This document shows, piece by piece, positions 1-7,549 of a stretch of DNA of 64,000 nucleotides (its first letter is position 1; each line of letters begins with the position of its first letter). Source of the DNA: Mycobacterium hubeiense (GTDB taxonomy: Bacteria; Actinomycetota; Actinomycetes; Mycobacteriales; Mycobacteriaceae). The translations under genes were made by a program, and so were the position numbers. A model generated the notes under the pieces. It had not been told where the DNA came from and ran no database searches. It worked only from the letters and a program-made list of their open reading frames with translations. The DNA lies in NCBI RefSeq assembly GCF_002838065.1, contig NZ_PIZU01000007.1, positions 19,044 through 83,043 of the forward strand. The letters are read 5' to 3'.

Positions 1-171
1 TAATTCGAGGCGTTCGCCGGCGTTGCTGTGCATACACTTCCGACCACGGCGACTGACGCCAGCACGCCCGCGGCTACCTGGACTCCACGCATAGTCAAAG
101 ATCCTATCGTTGCCGGTATTAATGCTCTCCAAAAGGGAGAATTTCGTTCCCGCATATGTGAAAATAGGCCG

Positions 172-555
172 GTGCGATCTCTCGCCGCAGTGCTCGCTGC
201 CTTGATGACGTCCGTCTCGTTGGTCACGGTCGCGCCCCCGGCGTCCGCGGGGCCGACGGAGTGCCACTACCCGGCCTGCACGCCGGGCATCACGCCCAAT
301 GTGGTGCTGGGGGCCAACTGCAGCAACACCACCCACTACGTGTTCGGGGTGACGTCGTGGGGCCGCCTGGTGTTCTGCGGCTCGCCGCGACGGTACGAAC
401 CGCGCTGGTTCAGATCGCCCGAAATGCACGGAGTCAAGGACGAGAACAGCCTCTGCCCGGGCCTCGACGGCGATGTGGCCCAGGCGCCCGACGGCCTGTT
501 CCTCACGTGTGTGGCGAGCAACGGCAGCAGTCACTGGGAACGCGGCGACACCTGA
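172..555 (+). CDS. Small secreted cysteine-containing protein, unknown function
   Basis: The product is about 127 aa. It opens with a signal peptide (RSLAAVLAALMTSVSLV, ending near PPASAG around residue 27). The mature part of about 100 aa has six cysteines (ECHYPAC, NCSN, FCG, LCPG, TCV), which suggests up to three disulfides in an exported protein. The GTG at 172 places the signal peptide at the N-terminus. An in-frame GTG at 28 would add 48 residues that do not look like protein. A -10-like GAAAAT lies 6 nt before the GTG, so the mRNA may be leaderless. I do not recognise a functional family. It is the last gene on this strand before a strong hairpin shared with the convergent P450 gene. 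Confidence 0.6.
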   Translation: MRSLAAVLAALMTSVSLVTVAPPASAGPTECHYPACTPGITPNVVLGANCSNTTHYVFGVTSWGRLVFCGSPRRYEPRWFRSPEMHGVKDENSLCPGLDGDVAQAPDGLFLTCVASNGSSHWERGDT

Positions 556-562
556 TAACGCA

Positions 563-609
563 TTAGGTGGAGGATCCGAGCCAAATGCCGGCACGAATCC
601 TCCACCTAA
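563..609. terminator. Bidirectional hairpin between convergent genes
   Basis: Two perfect 13-nt arms (TTAGGTGGAGGAT at 563-575 and its complement at 597-609) enclose a 21-nt loop that can itself form a short GCC/GGC stem. It lies exactly between the stop of the secreted-protein gene (555) and the stop of the P450 gene (618), so it can terminate both. There is no U-tract, which is common in mycobacteria. Confidence 0.75.
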
Positions 610-617
610 GCGCACAG

Positions 618-1898
618 TCAGCCGACCGGCGTGAACGTGATGTGCAGATCGGTGAGCCCGCGCAGGATGAACGTCGGCTCGTAGGTGTAGCGCCGGTCGT
701 CGATCGGCCCGTGCTTGTCCTCGTCGATCGAGATGTCGGCCAGCCGGTCCAGGAGGCGCTCGATCGAAACCCGGCCTTCGACGCGGGCCAGCGGCGCGCC
801 CGGGCAGGAGTGGATACCGCGGCTGAACGCGATGTGCTCACGCACGTTCTTTCGATCCAGATCGAACTCGTGCGGGTTGTCGAACCGCTGGGGATCGCGG
901 TTGGCCGCGCCGGGGCTGACCATCACCGTGGTGCCCGCCGGCACGGGCTTGTCGCCGAGTGCCGTTGTCTTGCGGGCCATCCGGAACACGCTCTTGACCG
1001 GACTGTCCATCCGCAGGCATTCCTCGATGAACGTCGGGATGAGGCTGCGATCCTCGCGCAGCCGCTTCTGGATGTCGGGCCGGTCGCCGAGCACCCGGAG
1101 CGCCGCGCCGAGCAGCTTGGCCGTTGTCTCCTGGCCGGCGGCGAACAGGAACGTGGCGGTGCGCACGACGTCGATCACCTCAGGGGTGGAGCCGTCGGGG
1201 TACTTCGCGGTCGCGATGGAGGTGAGCACGTCATCACGCGGGGACGCGCGCCGCTCCTCGATGTAGCGGGCGAACTTCTCGTCGGCCCACTCCAGCGGGT
1301 TTGTCGCGATGGTTTCGTGGTCCAGCGCGCCGATGCGCGAGCCCGGCCGCTCGGCACCGAAGGCCTCGCGGAAATCCTCGTGGTCCTCCTCCGGCACGCC
1401 GAGCAGGTCGGCGACGACCAGCAGCGAGAACGGCTTGGCGTAGGCGGCCAGAAACTCGCAGCGGCCGTCGGCGATGAACTCGTCGATGTGGCGATCGGCC
1501 AGCCGCCACATGAAGTCCTCGTTCTCCTTGAGGCGCTTGGGCGTCAGCAGCCGCGACAGGATGGAGCGCGCGTCGGTGTGCTGCGGCGGGTCCATCGTGA
1601 CCATGTGCTCGTACATGGGGATCTCGGTGCGGTGCTCTTCGATGAGCCCGCTGATGTCGTCGCCCTCGGCGGTGAAGGGCAGCGGTGTGAACGGGCCCAT
1701 CACCGCGACGCAGGACGAATAGTTCTCGCTGTCCTTGTACACCGCGTTGGCCGCTTCCCAGCCGGTGACCGCCAGCACGCCGTTGGTGATCGGGCAGCCC
1801 ACCGGATCCTTGGCCCGTACGTGGTCGTAGTACGGGTGGGGGTCGGGCACCAGGGAGGGATCGGTGAAGTAGTCGACGGAGTCGTAATCGGTGCTCAT
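618..1898 (-). CDS. Cytochrome P450 monooxygenase
   Basis: A 426-aa soluble class I P450. The I-helix oxygen-activation motif AGQETT is at residues 254-259, ExxR at 293-296 (ECLR), and the heme-thiolate loop FSRGIHSCPG at 358-367 with Cys365 as the iron ligand. The length fits bacterial CYPs that take electrons from a ferredoxin; no ferredoxin gene is adjacent. A purine-rich RBS (GAGAGGAAG) precedes the ATG. It is divergent from the TetR gene at 2039, with a near-perfect palindrome between them, so repression by that TetR protein is likely. In this catabolic setting the probable role is hydroxylation of a hydrophobic substrate. I do not assign a CYP number. Confidence 0.95.
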   Translation of the reverse strand: MSTDYDSVDYFTDPSLVPDPHPYYDHVRAKDPVGCPITNGVLAVTGWEAANAVYKDSENYSSCVAVMGPFTPLPFTAEGDDISGLIEEHRTEIPMYEHMVTMDPPQHTDARSILSRLLTPKRLKENEDFMWRLADRHIDEFIADGRCEFLAAYAKPFSLLVVADLLGVPEEDHEDFREAFGAERPGSRIGALDHETIATNPLEWADEKFARYIEERRASPRDDVLTSIATAKYPDGSTPEVIDVVRTATFLFAAGQETTAKLLGAALRVLGDRPDIQKRLREDRSLIPTFIEECLRMDSPVKSVFRMARKTTALGDKPVPAGTTVMVSPGAANRDPQRFDNPHEFDLDRKNVREHIAFSRGIHSCPGAPLARVEGRVSIERLLDRLADISIDEDKHGPIDDRRYTYEPTFILRGLTDLHITFTPVG

Positions 1899-1977
1899 GT
1901 GAAGCGCTTCCTCTCGGAACCCGGATTGGCTGCGGTGAATTGACGGTGCACTGGGCTAGCGGTGCGAGAAACGAAAT

Positions 1978-1999
1978 ATGCTGAGCATCTGCTTAGCAT
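1978..1999. promoter_or_regulatory. Probable TetR operator between P450 and TetR genes
   Basis: A 22-bp dyad with arms ATGCTGAGCA and TGCTTAGCAT around a 2-nt centre has one mismatched pair in ten. It sits in the shared promoter of the divergent P450 and tetR genes, which is where TetR repressors usually bind. Its core, TGAGCA-N2-TGCTTA, recurs with N3 at 10313-10327. Confidence 0.65.
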
Positions 2000-2038
2000 G
2001 GCGGTAGAGTGGCGGTCAAGGTGGACACGGGAGGCGGC

Positions 2039-2710
2039 ATGGCATCTGCGCGACGTATCGGAGCGCCCGACGCGAAGAACCGCGGCGTGCTCATCGACGC
2101 GGCCGAACAGCTGATGCTGGAAGAGGGCTACGCCGCGGTGACCTCGCGGCGCGTCGCCGACCGCGCCGGCTTGAAACCCCAGCTCGTGCACTACTACTTC
2201 CGGACGATGGAAGACCTGTTCATGGCGGTTTTTCGGCGCCGCGCCGAGGAGGGGCTCGACGTCCTGGCGAAGGCGCTGGAGTCGCCGCAGCCGCTGTGGG
2301 CGCTGTGGCGGTTCGTCACCGATCCGGCGGGTGCACGGCTGGCGATGGAGTTCATGGGCCTGGCCAACCATCGCAAGGCGCTGCGCGAGGAGATCGCCTA
2401 CTTCGGCGAGCGGTTCCGCGAAGAACAGCGCAAGGCGCTCACCACCGCGCTGGAGAACTACGGCATCGACACGCCCGACGTGCCGCCGGTGGTGTGGTCG
2501 GTTTTCGCCACCAGTGTGTCGTGGGTGCTCGTGATGGAGCGGGCGCTCGGCATGTCGGCCGGTCACGCCGAGACGCTGGAGTTCTGCGATCGATGGCTTC
2601 GGCGGCTCGAAGGCGATCCGCGCGATCACCAATTGCGGATCGAGCAGAGCGCGCCCTTGGGGCCCGCATCGGTGGCGACGACGACGCCGTCCACCGCGAG
2701 TGCGCAATGA
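2039..2710 (+). CDS. TetR-family transcriptional regulator
   Basis: A 223-aa protein from ATG 2039, preceded by GGGAGG; an in-frame GTG at 2009 is the alternative. The N-terminal TetR helix-turn-helix is clear (AAVTSRRVADRAGLKPQLVHYYF), followed by the variable ligand-binding half. It is divergent from the P450 gene and probably controls it and itself through the 1978-1999 palindrome. The last ~28 codons (rich in A, T and S) run antisense over the 3' end of the convergent secreted-protein gene, which ends at 2626, an 85-nt overlap. That tail may be dispensable. The ligand is unknown, perhaps an acyl-CoA of the local pathway. Confidence 0.9.
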   Translation: MASARRIGAPDAKNRGVLIDAAEQLMLEEGYAAVTSRRVADRAGLKPQLVHYYFRTMEDLFMAVFRRRAEEGLDVLAKALESPQPLWALWRFVTDPAGARLAMEFMGLANHRKALREEIAYFGERFREEQRKALTTALENYGIDTPDVPPVVWSVFATSVSWVLVMERALGMSAGHAETLEFCDRWLRRLEGDPRDHQLRIEQSAPLGPASVATTTPSTASAQ

Positions 2711-3051
2711 ATGTTCGGCGTGCCCTGTGAGGGCGCGCTGGTCGCGGTGACCATCGCCCACTGATCGGGATTGGCCAGCGCCACGTCAAGGATCCATTGC
2801 TTGTCCGGACCGACGTCGGCCTCGACGTTGGGGCTGAAGCGATACGGATTGTGGCTGTACTCCGCCCAATTCGGCGGGTCGACGTCGCGGTAGTAGATCT
2901 CCACGAAGAACGGCTGCTCGGCCCACACCGTGTACTTGACCTGATGCAGCGGCGGCGGCACGGGTTCGGCGTGCGCGGTTGCGCCGGTGAGCCCCGAGAC
3001 CGTCAACACGGTTGCCGACACCAACCCGAGCAACGTCCGCGCAACCATCAT
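2626..3051 (-). CDS. Exported MmpS-like small protein
   Basis: The product is about 141 aa with a signal peptide (MMVARTLLGLVSATVLTVSG, cleavage probably after the AHA at the end of the hydrophobic stretch). The mature domain starts HQVKYTVWAEQPFFVEIYY and ends with a two-cysteine segment (IHCALAVDGVVV...GALCSIRNW), recalling the beta-sandwich domain of MmpS proteins. ATG 3051 was chosen because AGGA lies about 8 nt upstream; ATG 3105 is an alternative. The gene begins 65 nt after the thiolase stop on the same strand, so it may be the distal gene of the DUF35-thiolase operon. Its 3' end overlaps the tetR gene by 85 nt. Function unknown. Confidence 0.7.
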   Translation of the reverse strand: MMVARTLLGLVSATVLTVSGLTGATAHAEPVPPPLHQVKYTVWAEQPFFVEIYYRDVDPPNWAEYSHNPYRFSPNVEADVGPDKQWILDVALANPDQWAMVTATSAPSQGTPNIHCALAVDGVVVATDAGPKGALCSIRNW

Positions 3052-3116
3052 TCGGGGAATCCTAGAAGCAGGTTTGCGGGCCGGCGGCCGATTGCGAGAT
3101 TCCATGGTTCGCCCTG

Positions 3117-4262
3117 TCAGAGACTCAGAATGGTCGCCGAGGCCGTGCCGGGTGCGCCGTAGACCTGCGCGAGGCCGACCCTCGGGTTGCCCGGCACCTG
3201 ACGTTCGCCGGCTTCGCCGCGCAGTTGGCGGACCAACTCGTGGACCTGGCGCAGACCGGACGCTCCGATCGGCTCGCCGTTGGCGATCAACCCGCCGTCG
3301 GTGTTGACCGGCATGGTGCCACCGATCTCGGTGGCACCGTCGGCCAACAGCTTCTCCTGCTCGCCGTCGACGCACAGGCCAGTCTCGGCCATGTGGATCA
3401 CCTCGGCGCCGGCGTCGGTGTCCTGCAGCTGTGCGACGTCGACGTCCTCGGGGCCGATGCCCGCCGCCTCATACGCGGCCTTGGCGGCGTACACCGTCGG
3501 CGATGAATCCTCTTCCAGCGGAGCCGATGTCGCGTGCACCTCGTAGGCGCCGTAGCGCCGCGTGCGAATCTCGGTGGCCCGCACATAGACCGGTTTGTCG
3601 GTGAAGCGGTGCGCGATGTCGCCGCGGCACATGATGACCGCCGCCGCACCCTCGTCGGGCGCGCAGAACATGTACTGGGTGAGCGGGTAGTTGAGGATCG
3701 ATGAGTTGAGGATCTCCTCTTCGGGAATGGGCTTGCGCCGGAACGCATTCGGGTTCAAAGCCCCGTTGCGGAAGTTCTTCGCCGCGACTTTGGCGAGCGT
3801 CTCCTGGCTGATGCCGTGCTTGTGGATGTAGTGATTGGCTTTCATCCCGAAGAACTTGGTGGTGACGAACTGCCCGTTCTCGGCGTACCACTGCGGCAGC
3901 GCCAACTTCGCCGGATCGTCGGTGAACGCACCACGCGGATGCTTGTCCAAGCCGATCGCGATGCCGATGTCGTACTTGCCGAGCCGGATGGTGTCCGCGG
4001 TCTGCTGAATGGCGCTGGCCGCGGTGGCGCAGGCGTTGAACACGTTAGTGAACGTGATCCCGGTGAGGCCGACCAGTCGCGTCACCGCATCGGGATTGGA
4101 CACCTCATAGCTGCCGCCGAAGCCGAACTGGATGTCCTTCCACTCCAGCTTCGCGTCGACGAGCGCGGCCTGGATGGCCTCGGCGCCCATCTCCATCGCG
4201 GTTTTGTCAAAGCGCCCGAAGGGGTGCAGGCCCACACCGACGATGGCCACGTCGTTCGTCAT
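3117..4262 (-). CDS. Thiolase-fold lipid-transfer protein / candidate Ltp2-type aldolase
   Basis: A 381-aa thiolase-superfamily protein. The nucleophile-loop cysteine is present (FNACATAA, Cys78). The C-terminal motif is GEPIGASG (329-336), with Glu replacing the usual GHP His, and the final CxG motif reads YGAPG. This pattern is known from SCP2/Ltp-type thiolases and Ltp2-type retro-aldolases, not biosynthetic thiolases. The DUF35 gene lies 15 nt upstream on the same strand. In steroid side-chain degradation an Ltp2 protein works with a DUF35 partner to cleave a beta-hydroxyacyl-CoA by retro-aldol chemistry, so that role is plausible. Thiolytic activity is the alternative. The substrate is not identifiable from sequence. 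Confidence 0.85.
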   Translation of the reverse strand: MTNDVAIVGVGLHPFGRFDKTAMEMGAEAIQAALVDAKLEWKDIQFGFGGSYEVSNPDAVTRLVGLTGITFTNVFNACATAASAIQQTADTIRLGKYDIGIAIGLDKHPRGAFTDDPAKLALPQWYAENGQFVTTKFFGMKANHYIHKHGISQETLAKVAAKNFRNGALNPNAFRRKPIPEEEILNSSILNYPLTQYMFCAPDEGAAAVIMCRGDIAHRFTDKPVYVRATEIRTRRYGAYEVHATSAPLEEDSSPTVYAAKAAYEAAGIGPEDVDVAQLQDTDAGAEVIHMAETGLCVDGEQEKLLADGATEIGGTMPVNTDGGLIANGEPIGASGLRQVHELVRQLRGEAGERQVPGNPRVGLAQVYGAPGTASATILSL

Positions 4263-4277
4263 CTTCGGATGTCCTCT

Positions 4278-4697
4278 CTAGACCGGCTTGAAGGCGAACG
4301 TGACGACGTCGTTGCCGTCCTCGTCGGTGGTGAACGGAATCATCGTCAGCTCGACCTCCATGCCGAATTTCAGCTTGGCAGGGTCGTTTTCGGTGAGTCG
4401 GCCCTCGACGCGGATGACGTCATCGAGTTGGACGAGGCCGACGCCGAACGGCACGAAATCCTTGCCGGTCGGACCCTTGTACGGCGGCCCGGGCGGAAAG
4501 CCCTGCGTGGTCCAGGCGACCAATGTGCCGCGGCGGGGGAGCAGCACCTCGGACATCTCGGCGCTGCTGCACTTCGGGCAGCGCTGTTGGACAGGGAACG
4601 TGGTGGCGCCGCAGCTACCGCAGCGGCTGCCAATGAGCTGGGGATTCTCGTCGGGCCAGGTAGAGATATCCGGCGCGAGCGCAATCTGTGTCGACAC
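4278..4697 (-). CDS. DUF35 OB-fold acyl-CoA-binding partner protein
   Basis: A 139-aa protein with the DUF35 layout: an N-terminal rubredoxin-like zinc ribbon (Cys26, Cys29, Cys40, Cys43 in CGSC and CPKC) followed by an OB-fold that includes DFVPFGVGLVQLDD. DUF35 proteins bind acyl-CoA and partner with thiolase-fold enzymes. It lies directly upstream of the thiolase-like gene, so the two probably form a complex. The start is GTG 4697 with no clear RBS, so the transcript may be leaderless. It is divergent from the SnoaL-like gene across an intergenic GTTCTC-N7-GAGAAC dyad. Confidence 0.9.
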   Translation of the reverse strand: MSTQIALAPDISTWPDENPQLIGSRCGSCGATTFPVQQRCPKCSSAEMSEVLLPRRGTLVAWTTQGFPPGPPYKGPTGKDFVPFGVGLVQLDDVIRVEGRLTENDPAKLKFGMEVELTMIPFTTDEDGNDVVTFAFKPV

Positions 4698-4722
4698 GTC
4701 GCTGACAATAATCGGAAATGAA

Positions 4723-4741
4723 GTTCTCGTCTAGAGAGAAC
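4723..4741. promoter_or_regulatory. Inverted repeat GTTCTC-N7-GAGAAC
   Basis: Perfect 6-bp arms (4723-4728 and 4736-4741) sit in the middle of the 66-bp divergent promoter between the DUF35 and SnoaL-like genes. The geometry is the same as the ATTCTC-N7-GAGAAT dyad at 5936-5954. Candidate operator for a cluster regulator. Confidence 0.45.
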
Positions 4742-4751
4742 GCAGCTCGGC

Positions 4752-4757
4752 TATCCT
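4752..4757 (+). promoter_or_regulatory. -10 element of a leaderless promoter
   Basis: TATCCT lies 6 nt before the GTG at 4764, the usual spacing for a mycobacterial leaderless mRNA whose 5' end is the start codon. Confidence 0.6.
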
Positions 4758-4763
4758 CTCCGG

Positions 4764-5183
4764 GTGGATACCGACAAGGCGCAGATCACCGAGGTGTTGA
4801 TCCGGTACGCGACGGGGATCGACTTCAAGGACTGGGCGCTGTTTCGCACGTGCTGGGCCGACGATGTCGACATCGACTACGGGGACCTCGGTCGCCACAC
4901 GAACCCGGACGAGTTCACCACTTTGATGAAGCAGATCCACGGCGGCATGGGGCAGACCTACCACCACATCTCCAACATGGCCGTCGACGTGGATGGGGAC
5001 CATGCGACAGCGCGCTCGTACGTCCACGCCGTGCTGCAGGCGGTCCCCGCCGACTCGTCCAGTTGGATCGATGCGCTCGGCCACTACGACGACGAACTCG
5101 TTCGGACGCCAGACGGGTGGCGCATCGCCAAACGCACGACGAACATCGCGCGGGTGCTCAGCGGCGCGGCCGTCGCGCCCTGA
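4764..5183 (+). CDS. SnoaL/NTF2-like small protein
   Basis: A 139-aa alpha+beta-barrel protein of the SnoaL-like (NTF2 superfamily) type, with the typical N-terminal helix ITEVLIRYATGIDFKDWALFRTCWADDVDIDYG and a C-terminal strand block (WIDALGHYDDELVRTPDGWRIAKRTT). Members act as small isomerases, dehydratases or binding proteins in steroid and aromatic catabolism. The likely leaderless GTG start is 6 nt after TATCCT. It converges on the enoyl-CoA hydratase gene with 8 nt between stops. The exact reaction cannot be assigned. Confidence 0.85.
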   Translation: MDTDKAQITEVLIRYATGIDFKDWALFRTCWADDVDIDYGDLGRHTNPDEFTTLMKQIHGGMGQTYHHISNMAVDVDGDHATARSYVHAVLQAVPADSSSWIDALGHYDDELVRTPDGWRIAKRTTNIARVLSGAAVAP

Positions 5184-5191
5184 CGACGCGT

Positions 5192-5908
5192 TTACTTGCC
5201 GCGCTTGATCACCTTGTCCGCGGCCGCCCAGTGTTCGTCGGCCACCCACAACCGGGCGAAGGCGGCGACGGCCTCGGTGGTCGGCACTCCGGCGATCACG
5301 CGTTTGATCTCGCCTCCCGGTCGCGTGGCCAGCCGGCGAGCGATGTCCCGCCACTGTTCGTCGAATGATGCGCGCGGTAACACCTTGTCGACCAAGCCGA
5401 TTCGTTCCGCTTCGGCGGCCGCAAGGATCATCCCGGTGCCGGCCAACAGCAGCGCCTTGCTCTTGCCGACCAACGCGGCGAGCCGCTCCGCGCCGCCCCA
5501 CGCCGGCATGATCTCCAGCGTCACCTGATTGAAGCCGATCTTGATGTCGTCGGCGGCCAACCGGATGTCGGCGGCCACGGCGACCTCCGCGCCGCCGCCG
5601 AGGGCATGCCCGTTGAGCGCCGCGATGGTGGGGACGGGGAAGCGTGCGATGCGATCGCAGATGGACCGCATCCGCCAGGCCATCGCCGCCGCGTCCAGCT
5701 CGGTCCTGATGGCGCTGAGCTCTTTGAGATCGCCGCCGGAGACGAAGGCCTTGTCGCCCGCGCCCTTGATTACCAATGCTCGCGCGCCGTCGGCGCCGTC
5801 GAGCGCCTTGTCCAGTTGATCCATCGTCTCCAGCGAGATGGCGTTGCGCGCGTGCGGCCGGTCGATGGTGATGACCGCTAACCCGTCATCGAGTTCAAGA
5901 TCGACCAT
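5192..5908 (-). CDS. Enoyl-CoA hydratase/isomerase (crotonase family)
   Basis: A 238-aa crotonase-fold enzyme. The N-terminus MVDLELDDGLAVITIDRPHARNAIS is typical, followed by the oxyanion-hole segments KAFVSGGDLKEL and NGHALGGGAEVAVAADIRLA. The start ATG at 5908 has GGAGAA about 8 nt upstream. It is divergent from the acyl-CoA ligase gene, with a short shared promoter containing an inverted repeat. The expected reaction is hydration or isomerisation of an unsaturated acyl-CoA in the local beta-oxidation-like pathway; the substrate is unknown. Confidence 0.9.
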   Translation of the reverse strand: MVDLELDDGLAVITIDRPHARNAISLETMDQLDKALDGADGARALVIKGAGDKAFVSGGDLKELSAIRTELDAAAMAWRMRSICDRIARFPVPTIAALNGHALGGGAEVAVAADIRLAADDIKIGFNQVTLEIMPAWGGAERLAALVGKSKALLLAGTGMILAAAEAERIGLVDKVLPRASFDEQWRDIARRLATRPGGEIKRVIAGVPTTEAVAAFARLWVADEHWAAADKVIKRGK

Positions 5909-5935
5909 GAAGCGTTCTCCGGTTTCGGTATTGGC

Positions 5936-5954
5936 ATTCTCAGCAGTGGAGAAT
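5936..5954. promoter_or_regulatory. Inverted repeat ATTCTC-N7-GAGAAT
   Basis: Perfect 6-bp arms at 5936-5941 and 5949-5954 lie between the divergent hydratase and ligase genes. The right arm overlaps the GGAGAA that could serve as ligase RBS, so part of the symmetry may be chance. The same arm-and-spacer layout occurs at 4723-4741. Confidence 0.4.
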
Positions 5955-5966
5955 AGCATCTTCAAG

Positions 5967-7514
5967 GTGCGCCACATCCCGGTTGAGCTGACCAAACGTT
6001 ACGAGGAAGAGGGCTGGTGGACGCCCGAAACCCTGGGAATGCTGTTGGCCGACGGCCTGCGCGACAGCCCGGACACCGGCTTCTATGTGCACTCCGCGGT
6101 GCGGCCGTTCACGGGGACGTTCCGCGATGTCGAACTGACCGCCCGCCGGCTGGCTGCGGGACTGCGGGCGCGCGGGGTGCAGCCCGGTGATGTGGTGGCG
6201 TTTCAGCTGCCGAACTGGATGGAGGCGGCGGCGACGTTCTGGGCGTCGGCGTTTCTCGGCGCGGTCGTCGTGCCGATCGTGCACTTCTACGGTCGCAAAG
6301 AACTGACCCACATTCTGGCCACCGCGCGGCCGAAAGTGTTCGTCACCGCAACGGAATTCGGCCGTATGCGCTTCCAGCCGGACCTCTGTGCGGATGTCCC
6401 GATTGTGGCGTTGGTGGACAAGGATTTCCACGATCTGCTCGCCGACGAGCCGATGGCGGGCACCATTCCGGCCGACCCGGCGAGCCCCGCGTTGATCGCC
6501 TTCACCTCGGGGACCACCAGCAATCCCAAGGGCGTCATCCACAGTCATCAGACGTTGGGGTTCGAAACCCGTCAGCTGCTGGAGAACTATCCGCCCGACC
6601 GCGGTCGCCAGCTCACCGCCACGCCCGTCGGACATTTCATCGGCATGCTCGGCGCCTTCCTCATCCCGGTTCTGGAAGGCGTGCCGATCGATCTGTGCGA
6701 CGTGTGGGATCCGGGACGGGTGCTCGAGCTCATCGAACGCGACGGGCTGTCGATCGGGGGCGGCCCGCCGCACTTCGTGACCAGCCTGCTGGATCACCCG
6801 AACTGCACGCCAGAACACATGCGCCACTTCACAACCGTGGGACTCGGCGGCTCGACGGTGCCGGCCGCGGTCACCCGACGGCTCGCGGACATGGGCATCT
6901 TCGTGTTCCGGTCATACGGCAGCACCGAGCATCCGTCGATCACCGGCTCGCGTCCCGACGCGCCGGAGGACAAGCGGCTCTACACCGACGGTTGCCCGCG
7001 CCCGGGCGTCGAGATCAAGTTGAGTGAGGACGGCGAAATCCTTTCGCGCGGACCGGATTTGTGCCTCGGCTACACGGACGACGAGCTGACCGCCCGAATG
7101 TTCGACGACGACGGCTGGTACCACACCGGCGACGTCGGGATTCTCGACGAGGACGGCTATCTCACGATCACCGACCGCAAGTCCGACATGATCATCCGCG
7201 GCGGCGAGAACATCAGCGCGCTCGAGGTCGAAGAGGTGCTGCTCGCGATGCCCGCGGTGAGCGAGGCCGTCGTGGTGGCCGCGCCCGACGCGCGGCTCGG
7301 TGAGCACGCCGCGGCCGTGCTGCGGGTGAAGCCGGGGCAGACGATGCCGACGCTCGACGAGGTGCGCGAGCACTTCGAACGGGCCGGCGTCGCCCGCCAG
7401 AAGTGGCCGGAGGAACTTCACCAAGTCCCCGACGGCCAGGACTTTCCGCGCACCGCGAGCGGCAAGGTGCAGAAGTTTCGCGTGCGGCAGCAGATTGCGG
7501 CCCACCACGTATGA
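5967..7514 (+). CDS. Acyl-CoA synthetase (FadD-type AMP-dependent ligase)
   Basis: About 515 aa, ANL superfamily: ATP + fatty or carboxylic acid + CoA to acyl-CoA. It contains the P-loop LIAFTSGTTSNPKGVIHSH, the A5-type motif RSYGSTEHPSITG, the hinge region TDRKSDMIIRGGENIS and the catalytic lysine segment RTASGKVQKF near the C-terminus. GTG 5967 (VRHIPVELTKRYEEEGWWTPETLG) is chosen because this N-terminus matches relatives; GTG 5946 is an alternative. It is divergent from the hydratase gene and followed by an amidohydrolase gene. It probably activates the pathway substrate. Confidence 0.9.
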   Translation: MRHIPVELTKRYEEEGWWTPETLGMLLADGLRDSPDTGFYVHSAVRPFTGTFRDVELTARRLAAGLRARGVQPGDVVAFQLPNWMEAAATFWASAFLGAVVVPIVHFYGRKELTHILATARPKVFVTATEFGRMRFQPDLCADVPIVALVDKDFHDLLADEPMAGTIPADPASPALIAFTSGTTSNPKGVIHSHQTLGFETRQLLENYPPDRGRQLTATPVGHFIGMLGAFLIPVLEGVPIDLCDVWDPGRVLELIERDGLSIGGGPPHFVTSLLDHPNCTPEHMRHFTTVGLGGSTVPAAVTRRLADMGIFVFRSYGSTEHPSITGSRPDAPEDKRLYTDGCPRPGVEIKLSEDGEILSRGPDLCLGYTDDELTARMFDDDGWYHTGDVGILDEDGYLTITDRKSDMIIRGGENISALEVEEVLLAMPAVSEAVVVAAPDARLGEHAAAVLRVKPGQTMPTLDEVREHFERAGVARQKWPEELHQVPDGQDFPRTASGKVQKFRVRQQIAAHHV

Positions 7515-7528
7515 GAATATGATTCTCA
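7512..7528. promoter_or_regulatory. Inverted repeat TGAGAAT-N3-ATTCTCA
   Basis: Perfect 7-bp arms around ATG at 7519-7521, overlapping the stop codon of the ligase gene and lying about 20 nt before the amidohydrolase RBS. The AT-rich dyad stands out from its GC-rich surroundings. It shares the ATTCTC half-site with the dyads at 4723 and 5936. It could be an operator for an internal promoter or a small processing hairpin. Confidence 0.45.
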
Positions 7529-7549
7529 AGAACCGAAAAGGAGCATTCC

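Noticed and set aside
567..1943. Long 458-codon frame antisense to the P450 gene
   Set aside because: The opposite strand has all P450 motifs. The antisense product is rich in His, Arg, Gly and Val without domains, the usual high-GC shadow.
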